The notes under the pieces are model-generated. The model did not search any database and had not been told where the DNA came from. It saw only the letters and a program-made list of their open reading frames with translations. The position numbers and the translations under genes are program-made. Below, in pieces: positions 55,238 to 64,000 of a DNA stretch of 64,000 nt (positions are counted from its first letter, which is position 1; every line of letters begins with the position of its first letter). Source of the stretch: Holophagae bacterium (GTDB taxonomy: Bacteria > Acidobacteriota > Holophagae > Acanthopleuribacterales > Acanthopleuribacteraceae); the NCBI GenBank assembly GCA_029263455.1, contig JAJCXM010000003.1, forward strand, positions 353,831 through 417,830, written 5' to 3'.

Positions 55238-56382
55238 TGTCTGAGACCTATGAGCCGTTTGATCCAGACTTCCTAAAGGTGCTGATGAATGAAGTCGCGG
55301 GCGACCTTTTTGAATCCTACTTTCGACCTGTCCTTTTAGGCGCTCACAAGTTACCCAAGCACACGGGTGCCGTTTTAGCACCTAACCATTCAGGAAACGC
55401 TTTTCCTTACGATGCCATCGTTCTGGATGCAAAGTTATGGGAACGAGATGGTTACGATCCCAAACTCAAAACAAGGGGACTATTTGAAAAAGAATTAGCC
55501 GTCACTTGGTGGATGCGCCCTTTTGGTATCGATAACTTTTGGCGCCGAGGTGGAGGGATTGACCTAACATTCGACAATTTTGAACGCTTACTAAAGCGCG
55601 GAGAGCGTCTCTTATATTTCCCCGAAGGTGTGCCAGGAATTGGAAAGGGTTTTAATAACCGCTACCAACTGCAGCCGTTTTCGACTAGTTTTGTGATCCT
55701 TGCAGCCCGTAACAAAGTGCCCGTGTTCCCTGTTTATGCGATTAACTGTGAGTGGATTATTCCTTTTAATTACACTTTTAAACTCATCGATTGGTTTGTG
55801 TTCAAAATTTTCGGCGTACCGTTTCTACCTTTGCCAGCCGCCCCTTTGGGCCTGATCTTCCCCTTCTTTTGGTACTCGGCCTGCCCCGTTCGTATGGTCT
55901 TTGTCATCGGTGATGCTATTGACATGGAGGCTGTCGCCAAAAAACATGGCGTAAATGATTTGCAGACGCCTGATCGTGCCAAAGTGAAAGCGGCATCTGA
56001 AGAGATCAGGCAAGACATGCAAAAGGAGTTGAACCGCTACGTCAAGAAATACGGTAAGAAACCCTACCATCTGAGATCACTGAAAAAGAAGATGGGCAAC
56101 CTTCGATCCTTTTTTCGTTGCTGGCCATTGGCCTGGCCTATCGCCTTTGTCCAACACGAACGTAACCTGAAACGTCCGGCCCCATCAAACCGCCTCATTG
56201 CATGGCTTCGCGACTGGGACTTGATCGGATTCTATCTGCCCTTCGGCTGGATTCTTTTGGCGCTTACGCGACGATTACGCAAACCTCCCTATGGCTACCG
56301 AGGTCTCGACAAAAAGACAGCTAAAACTCAGGCGGGCGAATTCCTTTGGAAACTCGACAAACGCCCACTACCACCCAAATAG
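55237..56382 (+). CDS. PlsC-like glycerolipid acyltransferase
   Basis: This 381-residue acyltransferase carries APNHSGNAFPYDA, with the catalytic His and a downstream Asp at wider spacing than HX4D, and YFPEGVPGIGKGFNNRYQL as the FPEG block. This variant resembles TMEM68/DGAT-like and related bacterial acyltransferases rather than canonical PlsC. Hydrophobic segments near 200-220 and 345-360 suggest membrane association. The GTG start overlaps the UbiB-like stop. The acceptor is unknown; a polyisoprenoid or neutral-lipid substrate would fit the operon. Confidence 0.84.
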   Translation: MSETYEPFDPDFLKVLMNEVAGDLFESYFRPVLLGAHKLPKHTGAVLAPNHSGNAFPYDAIVLDAKLWERDGYDPKLKTRGLFEKELAVTWWMRPFGIDNFWRRGGGIDLTFDNFERLLKRGERLLYFPEGVPGIGKGFNNRYQLQPFSTSFVILAARNKVPVFPVYAINCEWIIPFNYTFKLIDWFVFKIFGVPFLPLPAAPLGLIFPFFWYSACPVRMVFVIGDAIDMEAVAKKHGVNDLQTPDRAKVKAASEEIRQDMQKELNRYVKKYGKKPYHLRSLKKKMGNLRSFFRCWPLAWPIAFVQHERNLKRPAPSNRLIAWLRDWDLIGFYLPFGWILLALTRRLRKPPYGYRGLDKKTAKTQAGEFLWKLDKRPLPPK

Positions 56383-56401
56383 CCATGTTCTTTTGGCATG
56401 A

Positions 56402-58690
56402 CTACTTCAGAACCGTTAATTCATTGTTCACGCCCAAGAAACCAGGACCACCATGAAGGGCGATGACTTGAACAGGGGCATTTTCCTCCGTTCGAATCAC
56501 GAAGTAGGCATCATCCACATAGGGAAAGACGCCTTCATCGATGACGTACAGCAACTTACCTGCTGGGCACAAATCGCCTAATAAGCGACTAGAAAGCGTC
56601 GTCTCAGAGCCGTCACTGTGCAGACGCTGATCGAGAAAAATTCGCACGTCATTATCGTTGCGCACGTTAAGTACCGCCATGCCATCCCATTTGGTGTCAA
56701 TACTGCCAGCACGTGTCGGCGGCAACAAGAACGCCGATCCGCTAGAGCCGCTCGAAAGATTGATTTCCTTCATCTTGGAAATGGATTCTGTCTGCTCATG
56801 TACGTAGGTCATTGATGCCTGTAAATATCGACTGCCCTGCTCATTAATACCGAGATGGGAAACACGATCCTGAAGACTCGCTGGTAAAACACCCTCGCCG
56901 CCGTATAGATCAAATTCACCGCGAACACCAATAACTTGCAGCGATCTGTCTGCGCCCGGAACCAGTTGTCCTTGTTCGTCAAAGCCGATTACGCGGACAA
57001 CGGCTGGTAAAGTTGGGAAGCGATTGACGAACGATACCCGACCAACGAAACCGCCTGATTTCTTGGGTAAATGAAGCAACCATCGATCGATGAAGCGGTG
57101 ACTGGTCCCAATGCCATAACCTACCGACAAAGACGGTCCTGGCAGGAACAACGCACCGGAAAAGCGTTCGGATCCGCTGTAGCCGGGCCCATCGACCACA
57201 CGTTTGACTCGAATCTGATAATCGCCTTCAGGCAAAACGTCAAAAACGACAATATTAGGGAAGACGTCTTCATCAGAGATAATAATCTCTGCAGTAAGAG
57301 GTTCGTTATCAGAGACAAGGGTTACGGCGTATTGCAAGTCCATTTCGCCACTACGGTCCCAGCCATCGGCATTCGGGTGCCGTAGACTAACGGAAATCTT
57401 GCCAGATTGATTGACCCACACATCCTGAGGGGTTAGGTAATTGGGCGGTGTCAATAGGCCGTTAACTTGAATGGATCCACCCAGCTCATCACACATGAGT
57501 GTGCCCGTATTCTGTTTTTCGTAACTGAAATGCATGGTAGCTCGTGAAGCTAACTCGCTGATGTCTTCACAATTGGCATCCGTCAGATTGTTGTAATCCA
57601 GATAAATAATCTCAAGTTGATCCGACGTATTGTTGACCAAAGCTTTGATGTCGCTGACAAAGTTCTGTCCCAAATTCACATTGTTAAGCTGAGAAAGGCC
57701 CTGGAGAGGCGCGATATCATCAATTAAATTGCTGCCCAGACTCAAAAAACTTAGTTTCCCAAGGCCTGCAAGCGCGCTGATATCAGCAATTGCGTTACTG
57801 TCAAAATCAATGTACTCAAGGTTGATCATATTAGAAATAAACGAAATATCACTGATGCCCGCCGATCCCATTTCCAGGGACTCAAAACTTGTTTGTGCCT
57901 TTAACCAATCAATGCTCTCCGAATCCAGTGCCAATCCCGAAACAGCCAATGAATTGAGATTGCGACCCTCAAGTGGCGCCAAGGATGTGACTCGCGTATG
58001 GCTGATGTTTAGATTGGTTAAAGCAGGTAAAGTCAAAGTCACACTTATATCGCGAATCGGTGACCAACTAACCGCTAAATTAGATAACGCTGGTAGTCCT
58101 GACAATGGCGAAATGTCGTCCAAAAATGGCGAAGACATCGACAAAATTCTTAGCTTAGCCATATCGGCCGCCATTGTAGGCGGCAGATGCCGAATGGGCG
58201 AATCACTTACATAGAAATCATTGAGTTTTCGCAAGGTGACAAGCGCGTCGAAGTCATCAATCAAGCTTCTTGATATGTCCAAATAGCCCAACTCCACTAA
58301 CGAGGCTAGGGGTGATACATTGGTCACAGGATTGTTCCAAGCTGCTAGTCCGCTCAAGCGAGTCAACGACGCTAAGGGTTGAAAATCTGATATGTTGTTA
58401 TCACTAGCTTGGAGACTCGTTACGTTCACAAAGTGATGCAGTCCGGTCAGATCAGAAATCCCACGATCGGAAATGTCAATATAGCCGCCAATTACCTGTG
58501 CTTCAGCCATAGTAATTTCGCCATCGCCATTGGCGTCAATGGGCAAATCACCAAAACTATCGGTAAAGAAGCCGTTGACTAGCGCCGTTTTCAATTGCGA
58601 ATCGGGAAACTCAATATTCTGGGCGCTTGTAAATCCAGCTACACATAGCAATAGCAGAACCAGGCAAAACGATGACGTTTTGGGGACCAT
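56402..58690 (-). CDS. Secreted leucine-rich repeat protein with shared C-terminal modules
   Basis: This 762-residue protein has a signal peptide (FCLVLLLLCVAGFTSAQ), a short EF-hand-like segment (DANGDGEITMAEA) and then about 14 internalin-like 22-residue LRRs between about 70 and 380 (ISDLTGLHHFVNVTSLQASDN type). A beta-sandwich region (about 405-520) and two modules of about 100 residues at the end follow; the modules resemble those of the NHL and PKD-like proteins in this window. It is probably a surface or secreted binding protein. GAGAGG is six bases upstream of the ATG. Confidence 0.85.
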   Translation of the reverse strand: MVPKTSSFCLVLLLLCVAGFTSAQNIEFPDSQLKTALVNGFFTDSFGDLPIDANGDGEITMAEAQVIGGYIDISDRGISDLTGLHHFVNVTSLQASDNNISDFQPLASLTRLSGLAAWNNPVTNVSPLASLVELGYLDISRSLIDDFDALVTLRKLNDFYVSDSPIRHLPPTMAADMAKLRILSMSSPFLDDISPLSGLPALSNLAVSWSPIRDISVTLTLPALTNLNISHTRVTSLAPLEGRNLNSLAVSGLALDSESIDWLKAQTSFESLEMGSAGISDISFISNMINLEYIDFDSNAIADISALAGLGKLSFLSLGSNLIDDIAPLQGLSQLNNVNLGQNFVSDIKALVNNTSDQLEIIYLDYNNLTDANCEDISELASRATMHFSYEKQNTGTLMCDELGGSIQVNGLLTPPNYLTPQDVWVNQSGKISVSLRHPNADGWDRSGEMDLQYAVTLVSDNEPLTAEIIISDEDVFPNIVVFDVLPEGDYQIRVKRVVDGPGYSGSERFSGALFLPGPSLSVGYGIGTSHRFIDRWLLHLPKKSGGFVGRVSFVNRFPTLPAVVRVIGFDEQGQLVPGADRSLQVIGVRGEFDLYGGEGVLPASLQDRVSHLGINEQGSRYLQASMTYVHEQTESISKMKEINLSSGSSGSAFLLPPTRAGSIDTKWDGMAVLNVRNDNDVRIFLDQRLHSDGSETTLSSRLLGDLCPAGKLLYVIDEGVFPYVDDAYFVIRTEENAPVQVIALHGGPGFLGVNNELTVLK

Positions 58691-58872
58691 GACAACCTCT
58701 CAAGTTTTTGGTGACGTTTCCTATAATCACTCTATCGGAGTTGGTCAGCACAGGCTTAAGGATTTGCTCAGTAAACGCCCTGATTTCATGGCAGTTGTTG
58801 TAATGTCTGCAGTGAATTAATCGCTGTCACAGGGATCTAATCACCCCTGAATTGGTGTGACCGCGACTAAGT

Positions 58873-59319
58873 TCAACGGCTGAACAACTCCTGAATGATC
58901 TGACGTCTATGGTCAAATATTTTTTGCACGTCGCGTTTCACGAACCAATTACCTAGCGAACCTATCCAACCAAAGGGCAATGCGTAGTCAACTTGGTCCG
59001 AAATCAGGGTTCCCTGGTCTCGTGCCTCAAAAGCATGCGTATGGTGCCACCTGGCATAGGGCCCTTTTACTTGTTCGTCGACGAATCGATGCGGCGGCTC
59101 CCACGTGTTGATCTCAGATTGCCATTTGACGGCAATCCCTCGAATCTTTAATGCGTAATTGATTCGTGTGCCCACACACATCTCGGGCGTCGATTTGTCT
59201 AATACCCGAAAACTCAACCAGGCTGGTGTTAACCGTTCCAAGTTGGATTCGTCGCTGAAAAAGCTCCAAACCTCTTCAAGCGGCGCTTCAACAAACTGTG
59301 CGGATTGAAATATCACCAT
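58873..59319 (-). CDS. SRPBCC-superfamily protein
   Basis: This 148-residue protein has the helix-grip fold pattern of polyketide cyclase/START-like proteins: VEAPLEEVWSFFSDESNLERLTP at the start, RINYALKIRGIAVKWQSEI in the middle and a late HTHAFEARDQGTLISDQVDYALPFG strand pair. The family binds lipids or hydrophobic ligands. It is divergent from the fasciclin gene across a 332-bp AT-rich control region and close to a CarH-type regulator. SRPBCC genes of this type often accompany light-regulated loci. The start could be 59316, 59319 or 59328. Confidence 0.83.
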   Translation of the reverse strand: MVIFQSAQFVEAPLEEVWSFFSDESNLERLTPAWLSFRVLDKSTPEMCVGTRINYALKIRGIAVKWQSEINTWEPPHRFVDEQVKGPYARWHHTHAFEARDQGTLISDQVDYALPFGWIGSLGNWFVKRDVQKIFDHRRQIIQELFSR

Positions 59320-59500
59320 AACCCCCAACGAACCGGCAAGGGACGAGGGGGGTTTTCAAAAGGAGGGTGTCCCTCACCGATTCGCTGTTCCGACGTAAAC
59401 GATCTATTCATATTTGTTTGCTCAGTTCTTTTCGTGCGGCCTAACCCACGTCATGTTGCCTAAACCGCAACTATTCAATTGCATATATATATACGCAACA

Positions 59501-59516
59501 AAACTTATACAAGTTT
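59501..59516. promoter_or_regulatory. 16-bp palindrome in the SRPBCC/fasciclin control region
   Basis: AAACTT-ATAC-AAGTTT is a perfect inverted repeat in the AT-rich gap between the divergent SRPBCC and fasciclin genes, just after a TATATATATA tract. A looser inverted repeat (ACAAA...TTTGT, 59540-59555) follows. Either could be an operator for the CarH/MerR-type regulator encoded at 60320-61276. This is inference from position and symmetry. Confidence 0.4.
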
Positions 59517-59562
59517 AATATTTATTGCTTATTGGCGATACAAACATATTTTTGTTCATTTT

Positions 59563-59593
59563 TTGTCTAGCTTATTTTGAAACAAAATATAAA
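59563..59593 (+). promoter_or_regulatory. MerR-type promoter candidate for the fasciclin gene
   Basis: TTGTCT (59563-59568) and TATAAA (59588-59593) are separated by 19 bp, longer than the usual 17. Inside the spacer lies the perfect palindrome ATTTTG-AAA-CAAAAT (59574-59588). This geometry, an over-long spacer with a central dyad, is characteristic of promoters controlled by MerR-family proteins. The fasciclin gene starts at 59652 with AGGAGA upstream. Confidence 0.5.
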
Positions 59594-59651
59594 CAGGTGC
59601 GTTTGATGGATAAGTACGCCAAGTGGCGATCATAAAATCCAGGAGAAACAA

Positions 59652-60113
59652 ATGAAAATTCTAGCTACCCTCATCCTCGCTTCCACACCTTACCTGTTCG
59701 CCGGGTCCGGACAAAAGAACGATATTGTGGATACTGCCGTTGGTGCAGGATTCACGACTCTTGTAGCCGCGGTCAAAGCCGCTGGCCTAGTCGACACCCT
59801 TAAAGGTGACGGACCATTTACAGTCTTCGCACCCACTGACGAAGCATTCGCCAAAATTCCAAAGGCCGACCTTGATGCCCTTCTTGCTGACAAAGATGCG
59901 TTAACCAAGGTACTTACGTTCCACGTCGTATCCGGAAATGTAACCGCTGCCCAAGTTGTCAACTTGAAGAAGGCAACCACCGTGCAGGGACAAGCCCTTT
60001 CCATCGACACGACAAACGGGGTCAAAATCAATGGCGCCAACGTTCTTAAGACAGATGTCCTCTGCAGTAATGGTGTCATCCACGTCATCGACACAGTCAT
60101 CCTTCCCAACTAA
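59652..60113 (+). CDS. Secreted fasciclin (FAS1) domain protein
   Basis: This 153-residue protein is a signal peptide (ending near residue 17) plus one FAS1 domain. The H1 region is [19 protein letters not shown], the central motif is [12 protein letters not shown] and the H2 region is [15 protein letters not shown]1 domains mediate adhesion or protein-protein contact outside the cell. It is a single-gene unit preceded by a possible MerR-type promoter, and the next rightward gene is the CarH-type regulator, suggesting control by light or cobalamin. Confidence 0.93.
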   Translation: MKILATLILASTPYLFAGSGQKNDIVDTAVGAGFTTLVAAVKAAGLVDTLKGDGPFTVFAPTDEAFAKIPKADLDALLADKDALTKVLTFHVVSGNVTAAQVVNLKKATTVQGQALSIDTTNGVKINGANVLKTDVLCSNGVIHVIDTVILPN

Positions 60114-60319
60114 TCCCGCCTGAGTCATTCCACCCAATGGCGGGGTAGACATTCGCTACCTCGCCAACTCGCTCAAATCATGCCTATCTACCTGCGATGG
60201 TAGCCGTAGATCCTCAAAATCACCTCGTGCACGTAAAACCCAAAAAGCCAAGGGGTTTGTCCTCCCTTCCTTCTCGAGAGCGTTTCGTCCCTTCCATTAA
60301 TTAGACAAAGCATTGACAA

Positions 60320-61276
60320 ATGGACACTCGGAGAAGTAACTTGACGTCTGTGAACGAGCAATCAAATATTCTCTATCCCATGAAAGCAGCCTGCATGCTG
60401 TCTGGATTGCCAGCCGACACCTTGCGTGCTTGGGAAAAGCGTTATCGGGCCGTCGAGCCCCAGCGCGTCAATCGCCGCAGGCTATACTCGCAAGCCGATG
60501 TTAATCGCCTTAAACTATTGAAGTGGGCCGTAGATCACGGGCACCGAATTGGCCACGTCGCAAATAAGAGCGCTGACCAATTGCTTGAATTGCAAGGTTC
60601 GCTTCCTCACACCCAGGGGTTGGGAAGCCGCACTCCTGACCATGTGCATCGCATTATTGAAAAGATTAAAGAGTATAGTTTGGAAGCCGACATAGAGCTG
60701 TCAAAGTTGGCAACCATGATGGCGCCTCGACCCTTTGTATTCGAAGTCGTTGTGCCAATGATGCAAGAGATTGGCAGGCTGTGGGAAAAGAAAGAGCTGT
60801 CCATTGCCCATGAACACCTAACAACGGCGGCCGTTCGCAATATCCTGGCTGTGCTCCTGCGTGCCTATGGCCTCAACAATCAAGGTCCAGCGATCATTTT
60901 TTGCACGCCTCCTGGCGAGGAACATGAACTTGGGATTCTCATTGCCGCTATGATCGCTTCCATTCATGGCTTTAAGGTGTTGTATTTCGGAGTTAATCTC
61001 CCTTTAGAAGACGTGGCCCAAACCGCCAAAGCAACCCAAGCACTGGCTGTCGTCGTAGCCATGAACCACAAGATACCGGACGATGAGCTCAAAGAACAAG
61101 TCAGGCATTTACGAGCACTTCTCCCCTATCACACTCACCTCGTCATCGGCGGAAGCCAAAGCAGCTTAATCCAAGTCACGAGCACGCCAGCTATTAGCGT
61201 GGCCCCGTCTTTTGAAGTCTTCGATGGATTGATGCATGCGTTCAAACGCAACCTAGGCGTCTTTCCCTCTATGTGA
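60320..61276 (+). CDS. CarH/LitR-like MerR regulator with B12-binding domain
   Basis: This 318-residue protein has an N-terminal MerR winged helix (about 12-80; LSGLPADTLRAWEKRYRAVEP, then RRRLYSQADVNRLKLL). A four-helix bundle follows, with the W-x9-E-H motif of CarH photoreceptors at W155, E165 and H166. The cobalamin-binding Rossmann domain has E-x-H-x-x-G at E200, H202 and G205. CarH proteins bind adenosylcobalamin in the dark as tetrameric repressors and fall apart in light. All residues needed for that are present. The start codon may instead be TTG at 60341, which has GGAGAAG upstream. Confidence 0.9.
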   Translation: MDTRRSNLTSVNEQSNILYPMKAACMLSGLPADTLRAWEKRYRAVEPQRVNRRRLYSQADVNRLKLLKWAVDHGHRIGHVANKSADQLLELQGSLPHTQGLGSRTPDHVHRIIEKIKEYSLEADIELSKLATMMAPRPFVFEVVVPMMQEIGRLWEKKELSIAHEHLTTAAVRNILAVLLRAYGLNNQGPAIIFCTPPGEEHELGILIAAMIASIHGFKVLYFGVNLPLEDVAQTAKATQALAVVVAMNHKIPDDELKEQVRHLRALLPYHTHLVIGGSQSSLIQVTSTPAISVAPSFEVFDGLMHAFKRNLGVFPSM

Positions 61277-61294
61277 CGAGTAAGGGCCGATCTT

Positions 61295-61744
61295 CTACCA
61301 CAGAAAAGGCAGCAATCGATGCGTCGTGCGCGACCACACATCGTACTGATGGCCGAATTTTTTCATCATAAGTCGATCCTCGACGTGTGACTGCAAAACG
61401 ATCGCACCTAAACATGCTAAACACACCCAACTGTAAGGCGCGGGAAGAGCTGAAGCCAGACTAATCGCAACAATCATATCGCCTAGATACATGGGATGCC
61501 TTACCCAGCGATAGAGACCAGCCCGGGTAACTAGTTTCGTGGGCTCATAAAGCCTACCAACCGTGCGCCTCAAAAGCATGTAATGACCTATGTGGATCAC
61601 AGCGCCGACGACGACTCCGATCTGCACCAGAATTAGTTTGAAGGACAACGGTAATTGGTGATTGATCGCCTGATTGGCGAATGCGCCCACCAGCACCAAC
61701 CCCAACAACACTTTCAGAGCCCAAAATAGATAAGCTGGCAACAT
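61295..61744 (-). CDS. Isoprenylcysteine methyltransferase-like membrane protein
   Basis: This 149-residue protein has about four hydrophobic helices and the C-terminal ICMT/PEMT family pattern GLYRWVRHPMYLGDM, then a glutamate in SHVEDRLMMKKFGHQYDVW. Members methylate lipids or isoprenoid-linked thiols using SAM at the membrane; bacterial substrates are mostly unknown. It converges on the CarH gene with an 18-bp gap. The start at 61744 is preferred to a TTG two codons upstream, although no good ribosome binding site is seen. Confidence 0.85.
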   Translation of the reverse strand: MLPAYLFWALKVLLGLVLVGAFANQAINHQLPLSFKLILVQIGVVVGAVIHIGHYMLLRRTVGRLYEPTKLVTRAGLYRWVRHPMYLGDMIVAISLASALPAPYSWVCLACLGAIVLQSHVEDRLMMKKFGHQYDVWSRTTHRLLPFLW

Positions 61745-61839
61745 GCTCAATCATATCAATGTTGTCAAGCCGGAATCTCAACTCCATTTTCTCTTCACGG
61801 ACTGTGTCCCTTATGCAGTCGCTCAGTTGCTAAATGGAA

Positions 61840-64000
61840 TTATGGAGGGCAGGTTGGGCCAGCCCCCGTGACGTTCATGGCGACATTGGCACCGCCAAAT
61901 CCGGTCAGCGTATTTTGACCCGCGATGAAGGTATCCACGGCCGCGCCGCCGCCCATTGGTCCCATATATCCCGGTAAATTGTAGCTAGAGGCGGCACCGA
62001 GCTGATCTAAAAAGACGTCCAACCCAAAGACCGCACTGGCATCCAATGTGTTGGTGCGGGCATCAAGGCACATTGATGCAGTATCCCCAGCTCCCCCTCC
62101 TGAAACTGTGTTCAATCCTGCGAACGAAAATCCTCCCATTTCATCTACGATGTTGTTCGTTACAACGGCATCCATCGAGCTAGATGCATTGGCAAGGAGG
62201 TCAATCCCTGCAAAGCCATTCACGCCATCGATATCGTTCCGGTCAATGAGCACAGTATGACTGGCTGTCCCTGCCACAGCCACCAGAATCCCATCGCCGA
62301 AGGTTGATGCGGAGCCAGCCGTACCGGAGACCCCTATCTTATTGTTTTGGATCGTGCCAGTTGCACTCCCTGCTCCGGTGACGATATTGGCCGTTATGGC
62401 GCTTGTAATTGCCCCTTCAAAGGTTTGTGAGTTAGGCGTGGTGCCAGAAATGTCATAGGTAATGGTCACATTACTGCCAGCACTTCCCCCAGAAATAACG
62501 ACACCACCGCTAACGGTGTTTGTGTGTGCGTTCGCAAAAGAGTTGTCTTGAATAACTGCATCCATGGTTGATGTCCCAAGTGCATTACCTTGAATAAGGT
62601 TACCTCCGGCGCCGAGAAAAATCGTGCCAATGACCGTGAAATTAGCCGTCGCTGTGCCCTGAGACTCCACCAATAGACTATCGTTACCCAATGCAACGCT
62701 GTTCAGCCCAATCGTGCCCCCAGTCACCGTCAAGCGATTGAGGATCCCAGATGTATTCACGACCCTAATATTGTCTTCTAGTCCGCCGCTGATATCGCAA
62801 TTAGTAATCGCAGCAGAGCCAAGCAATTGACTAAACGAGATACATCCCTCGTCATCTCCGGCCGACGTACCATTGACTCCGTCAACTACAACATCAGACA
62901 TCTCAAAGTTCGTGACGGTGTTGCCACGAATGGCAAAGTTATCAAAATCATGAAGATACATCAGATTGAGGGCCAGGTTTTGAACCTGGTCTAAACGAAT
63001 TCCCGTACCGGTGGTCATCCCATTTGTGCCCGTCATGTTGGCAAGTTCACCGCCCGAATTGGCCGTCATGCCATCGCCGGTGATTTCGAAACCTCCGCTT
63101 CCAATGCTGTTCAAAACAATACCGTTAGTTCCTCCATCGGCTGAAACGCTCGTAAAGCTAACGCCGTAGTCGCCTGAAGCCGGACCCATACCCACGATTC
63201 CGATATCAACGCCATTAATATTGATCGCTGTCCCTGTCCCTGAACTGGTATCGATTGAGTTGGTAGTCATCGTATCATCGATCGTAAGTGTGCCTCCGCC
63301 TGTCGCATTAAAGGCTGTCGCCGTCTCAGCAGCGCCATGAACAATGCTTATTCCGCCATCAAATGAAATCGATGCGCCGGTGTTTCCAGAAAGGTCAATC
63401 CCGGTTCCGGTGTCGTTGATAACGCCAGAGAAACCACATAAACCACCCATCGATGTATTAGCGACCGACACAGAACGCCCGCTGGCATTAGTAATCGTCC
63501 CTGCGTAGGTGATGTTGCCGCTACCGCCGTCAACGTTGAAGGCGGTTCCGGAACTACCTGTGATACTGCCGCCGTTCATGGTCAGCGTGCCACTAACGCT
63601 CGTTAATGAGATGCCTGTGGTGGCGCTATTGGCAGATGTTACTGAGGCGAAGGTCATACCAACGTTAGTGGCATTGACCTCCAATGCAGGACCGCTGCTA
63701 GTGTTGATAGAACTTGTGCCATTATTCACATTTACTGTACCCGCGGTGGCGGCTGATAAACCTGTGCCGCCGGTGTTGGTGATCGTTAACAAGCCAAAGT
63801 CAATGGTCCCGGTGTTGTTGTTGAGGTTGATGCCGCCGCCTGCGGTGTTGTTGACGGTGATCGTGTCGAAGGTTGTCATCAGCGCGGTGCCTGTGATATC
63901 GACGCCCAAGTCGTCGGTTGTGTTAATGGTCACCGTGTTGGGCGCGGCGATGTTGATAGTCCCACTATTGTTGGCAAAGAGACCGCGGGTTGCATTGGTC
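61840..64000 (-). CDS. Large beta-helix surface protein (5' end outside the window)
   Basis: At least 720 residues of a Gly/Thr/Asn/Ser-rich protein run to the right-hand edge of the window, and the frame is still open at 64000, so the start is missing. It consists of short repeats such as GGGINLNNNTGTIDFGLLTITNTGGTG and GNNLIQGN/FRGNTV types, matching right-handed parallel beta-helix repeats of adhesin- or polymorphic-membrane-protein-like secreted proteins. Enzymatic residues are not visible. The C-terminus ends GAGPTCPP with no evident autotransporter barrel. A role in surface adhesion or binding is likely. Confidence 0.8.
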   Translation of the reverse strand, partial: TNATRGLFANNSGTINIAAPNTVTINTTDDLGVDITGTALMTTFDTITVNNTAGGGINLNNNTGTIDFGLLTITNTGGTGLSAATAGTVNVNNGTSSINTSSGPALEVNATNVGMTFASVTSANSATTGISLTSVSGTLTMNGGSITGSSGTAFNVDGGSGNITYAGTITNASGRSVSVANTSMGGLCGFSGVINDTGTGIDLSGNTGASISFDGGISIVHGAAETATAFNATGGGTLTIDDTMTTNSIDTSSGTGTAININGVDIGIVGMGPASGDYGVSFTSVSADGGTNGIVLNSIGSGGFEITGDGMTANSGGELANMTGTNGMTTGTGIRLDQVQNLALNLMYLHDFDNFAIRGNTVTNFEMSDVVVDGVNGTSAGDDEGCISFSQLLGSAAITNCDISGGLEDNIRVVNTSGILNRLTVTGGTIGLNSVALGNDSLLVESQGTATANFTVIGTIFLGAGGNLIQGNALGTSTMDAVIQDNSFANAHTNTVSGGVVISGGSAGSNVTITYDISGTTPNSQTFEGAITSAITANIVTGAGSATGTIQNNKIGVSGTAGSASTFGDGILVAVAGTASHTVLIDRNDIDGVNGFAGIDLLANASSSMDAVVTNNIVDEMGGFSFAGLNTVSGGGAGDTASMCLDARTNTLDASAVFGLDVFLDQLGAASSYNLPGYMGPMGGGAAVDTFIAGQNTLTGFGGANVAMNVTGAGPTCPP

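Noticed and set aside
60114..60165. Hairpin CCCGCC/GGCGGG after the fasciclin gene as terminator
   Set aside because: The loop is long and no T-tract follows, so intrinsic termination is not supported.
61840..64000. Autotransporter call for the beta-helix protein
   Set aside because: The C-terminus lacks a beta-barrel domain and ends in GAGPTCPP, so only a beta-helix surface protein is supported.

Overview
The window reads as a chromosomal segment of a free-living, diderm, heterotrophic bacterium of moderate GC. The best guess is Acidobacteriota, possibly Holophagae/Acanthopleuribacter-like. This rests on an Oar-type TonB-dependent receptor with an N-terminal carboxypeptidase-regulatory domain, a transmembrane winged-helix/TolB-propeller regulator, and many secreted repeat proteins (CHRD, NHL, PKD-like, LRR, ankyrin, beta-helix). 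It is a family-level inference, not a sequence match. Shine-Dalgarno (SD) sequences are often strong, and many genes start at TTG or GTG.

Layout: 1-1026 is non-coding. It holds hairpins and a compound repeat array interrupted by a 150-bp MITE-like element with inverted ends and an 8-bp target duplication. 1027-6397: secreted thioredoxin, PilZ, proline dehydrogenase, RNase H with a viroplasmin domain, CYTH protein, lamin-tail/CHRD protein. 6531-10043: tRNA-binding protein, an unknown protein, a DnaC-like ATPase and an AmpG-like transporter in one tight operon. 10095-12858: desaturase, aminotransferase, FMN reductase. 12859-13353: non-coding, with a possible small RNA. 13354-17064: NHL protein and membrane-bound regulator. 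17197-17391: two tRNA-Ser genes. 17494-20592: Oar-like receptor. 20881-25131: cystathionine beta-synthase and gamma-lyase genes with a lipoprotein, a Rieske protein and a DUF4846 protein. 25232-27460: DUF255 thioredoxin-domain protein.

27537-33764 is a purine-degradation island. Allantoinase, allantoicase, OHCU decarboxylase, HIU hydrolase and a DUF6986 aldolase-like protein form one leftward operon. Divergent from it is a urate hydroxylase whose usual cytochrome c tail is replaced by a predicted copper-binding cupredoxin module. Together they would take urate to ureidoglycolate plus urea. 33792-35458: CdsA and PlsC for phospholipid synthesis.

35509-51849 carries AhpD-like, PKD-like, ankyrin-CAP, a prolyl oligopeptidase fused to a formylglycine-generating-enzyme-like domain, a DUF2142-like membrane protein, PhoD, HAD, the 36-residue ribosomal protein THX, an M14 carboxypeptidase, ArsC, ankyrin, free-methionine sulfoxide reductase and a secreted DJ-1 protein. 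51967-56382 is an isoprenoid/lipid operon (class I HMG-CoA reductase, ABC1/UbiB kinase, acyltransferase). 56402-64000 holds an LRR protein, SRPBCC protein, fasciclin, a CarH-type B12 photoreceptor regulator, a membrane methyltransferase and a beta-helix protein cut by the window end.

The most interesting items are the urate hydroxylase-cupredoxin fusion, the MITE inside the repeat array, a shared C-terminal module on three unrelated secreted proteins, the S9-FGE fusion, and the CarH/fasciclin locus with a palindrome in a 19-bp promoter spacer.
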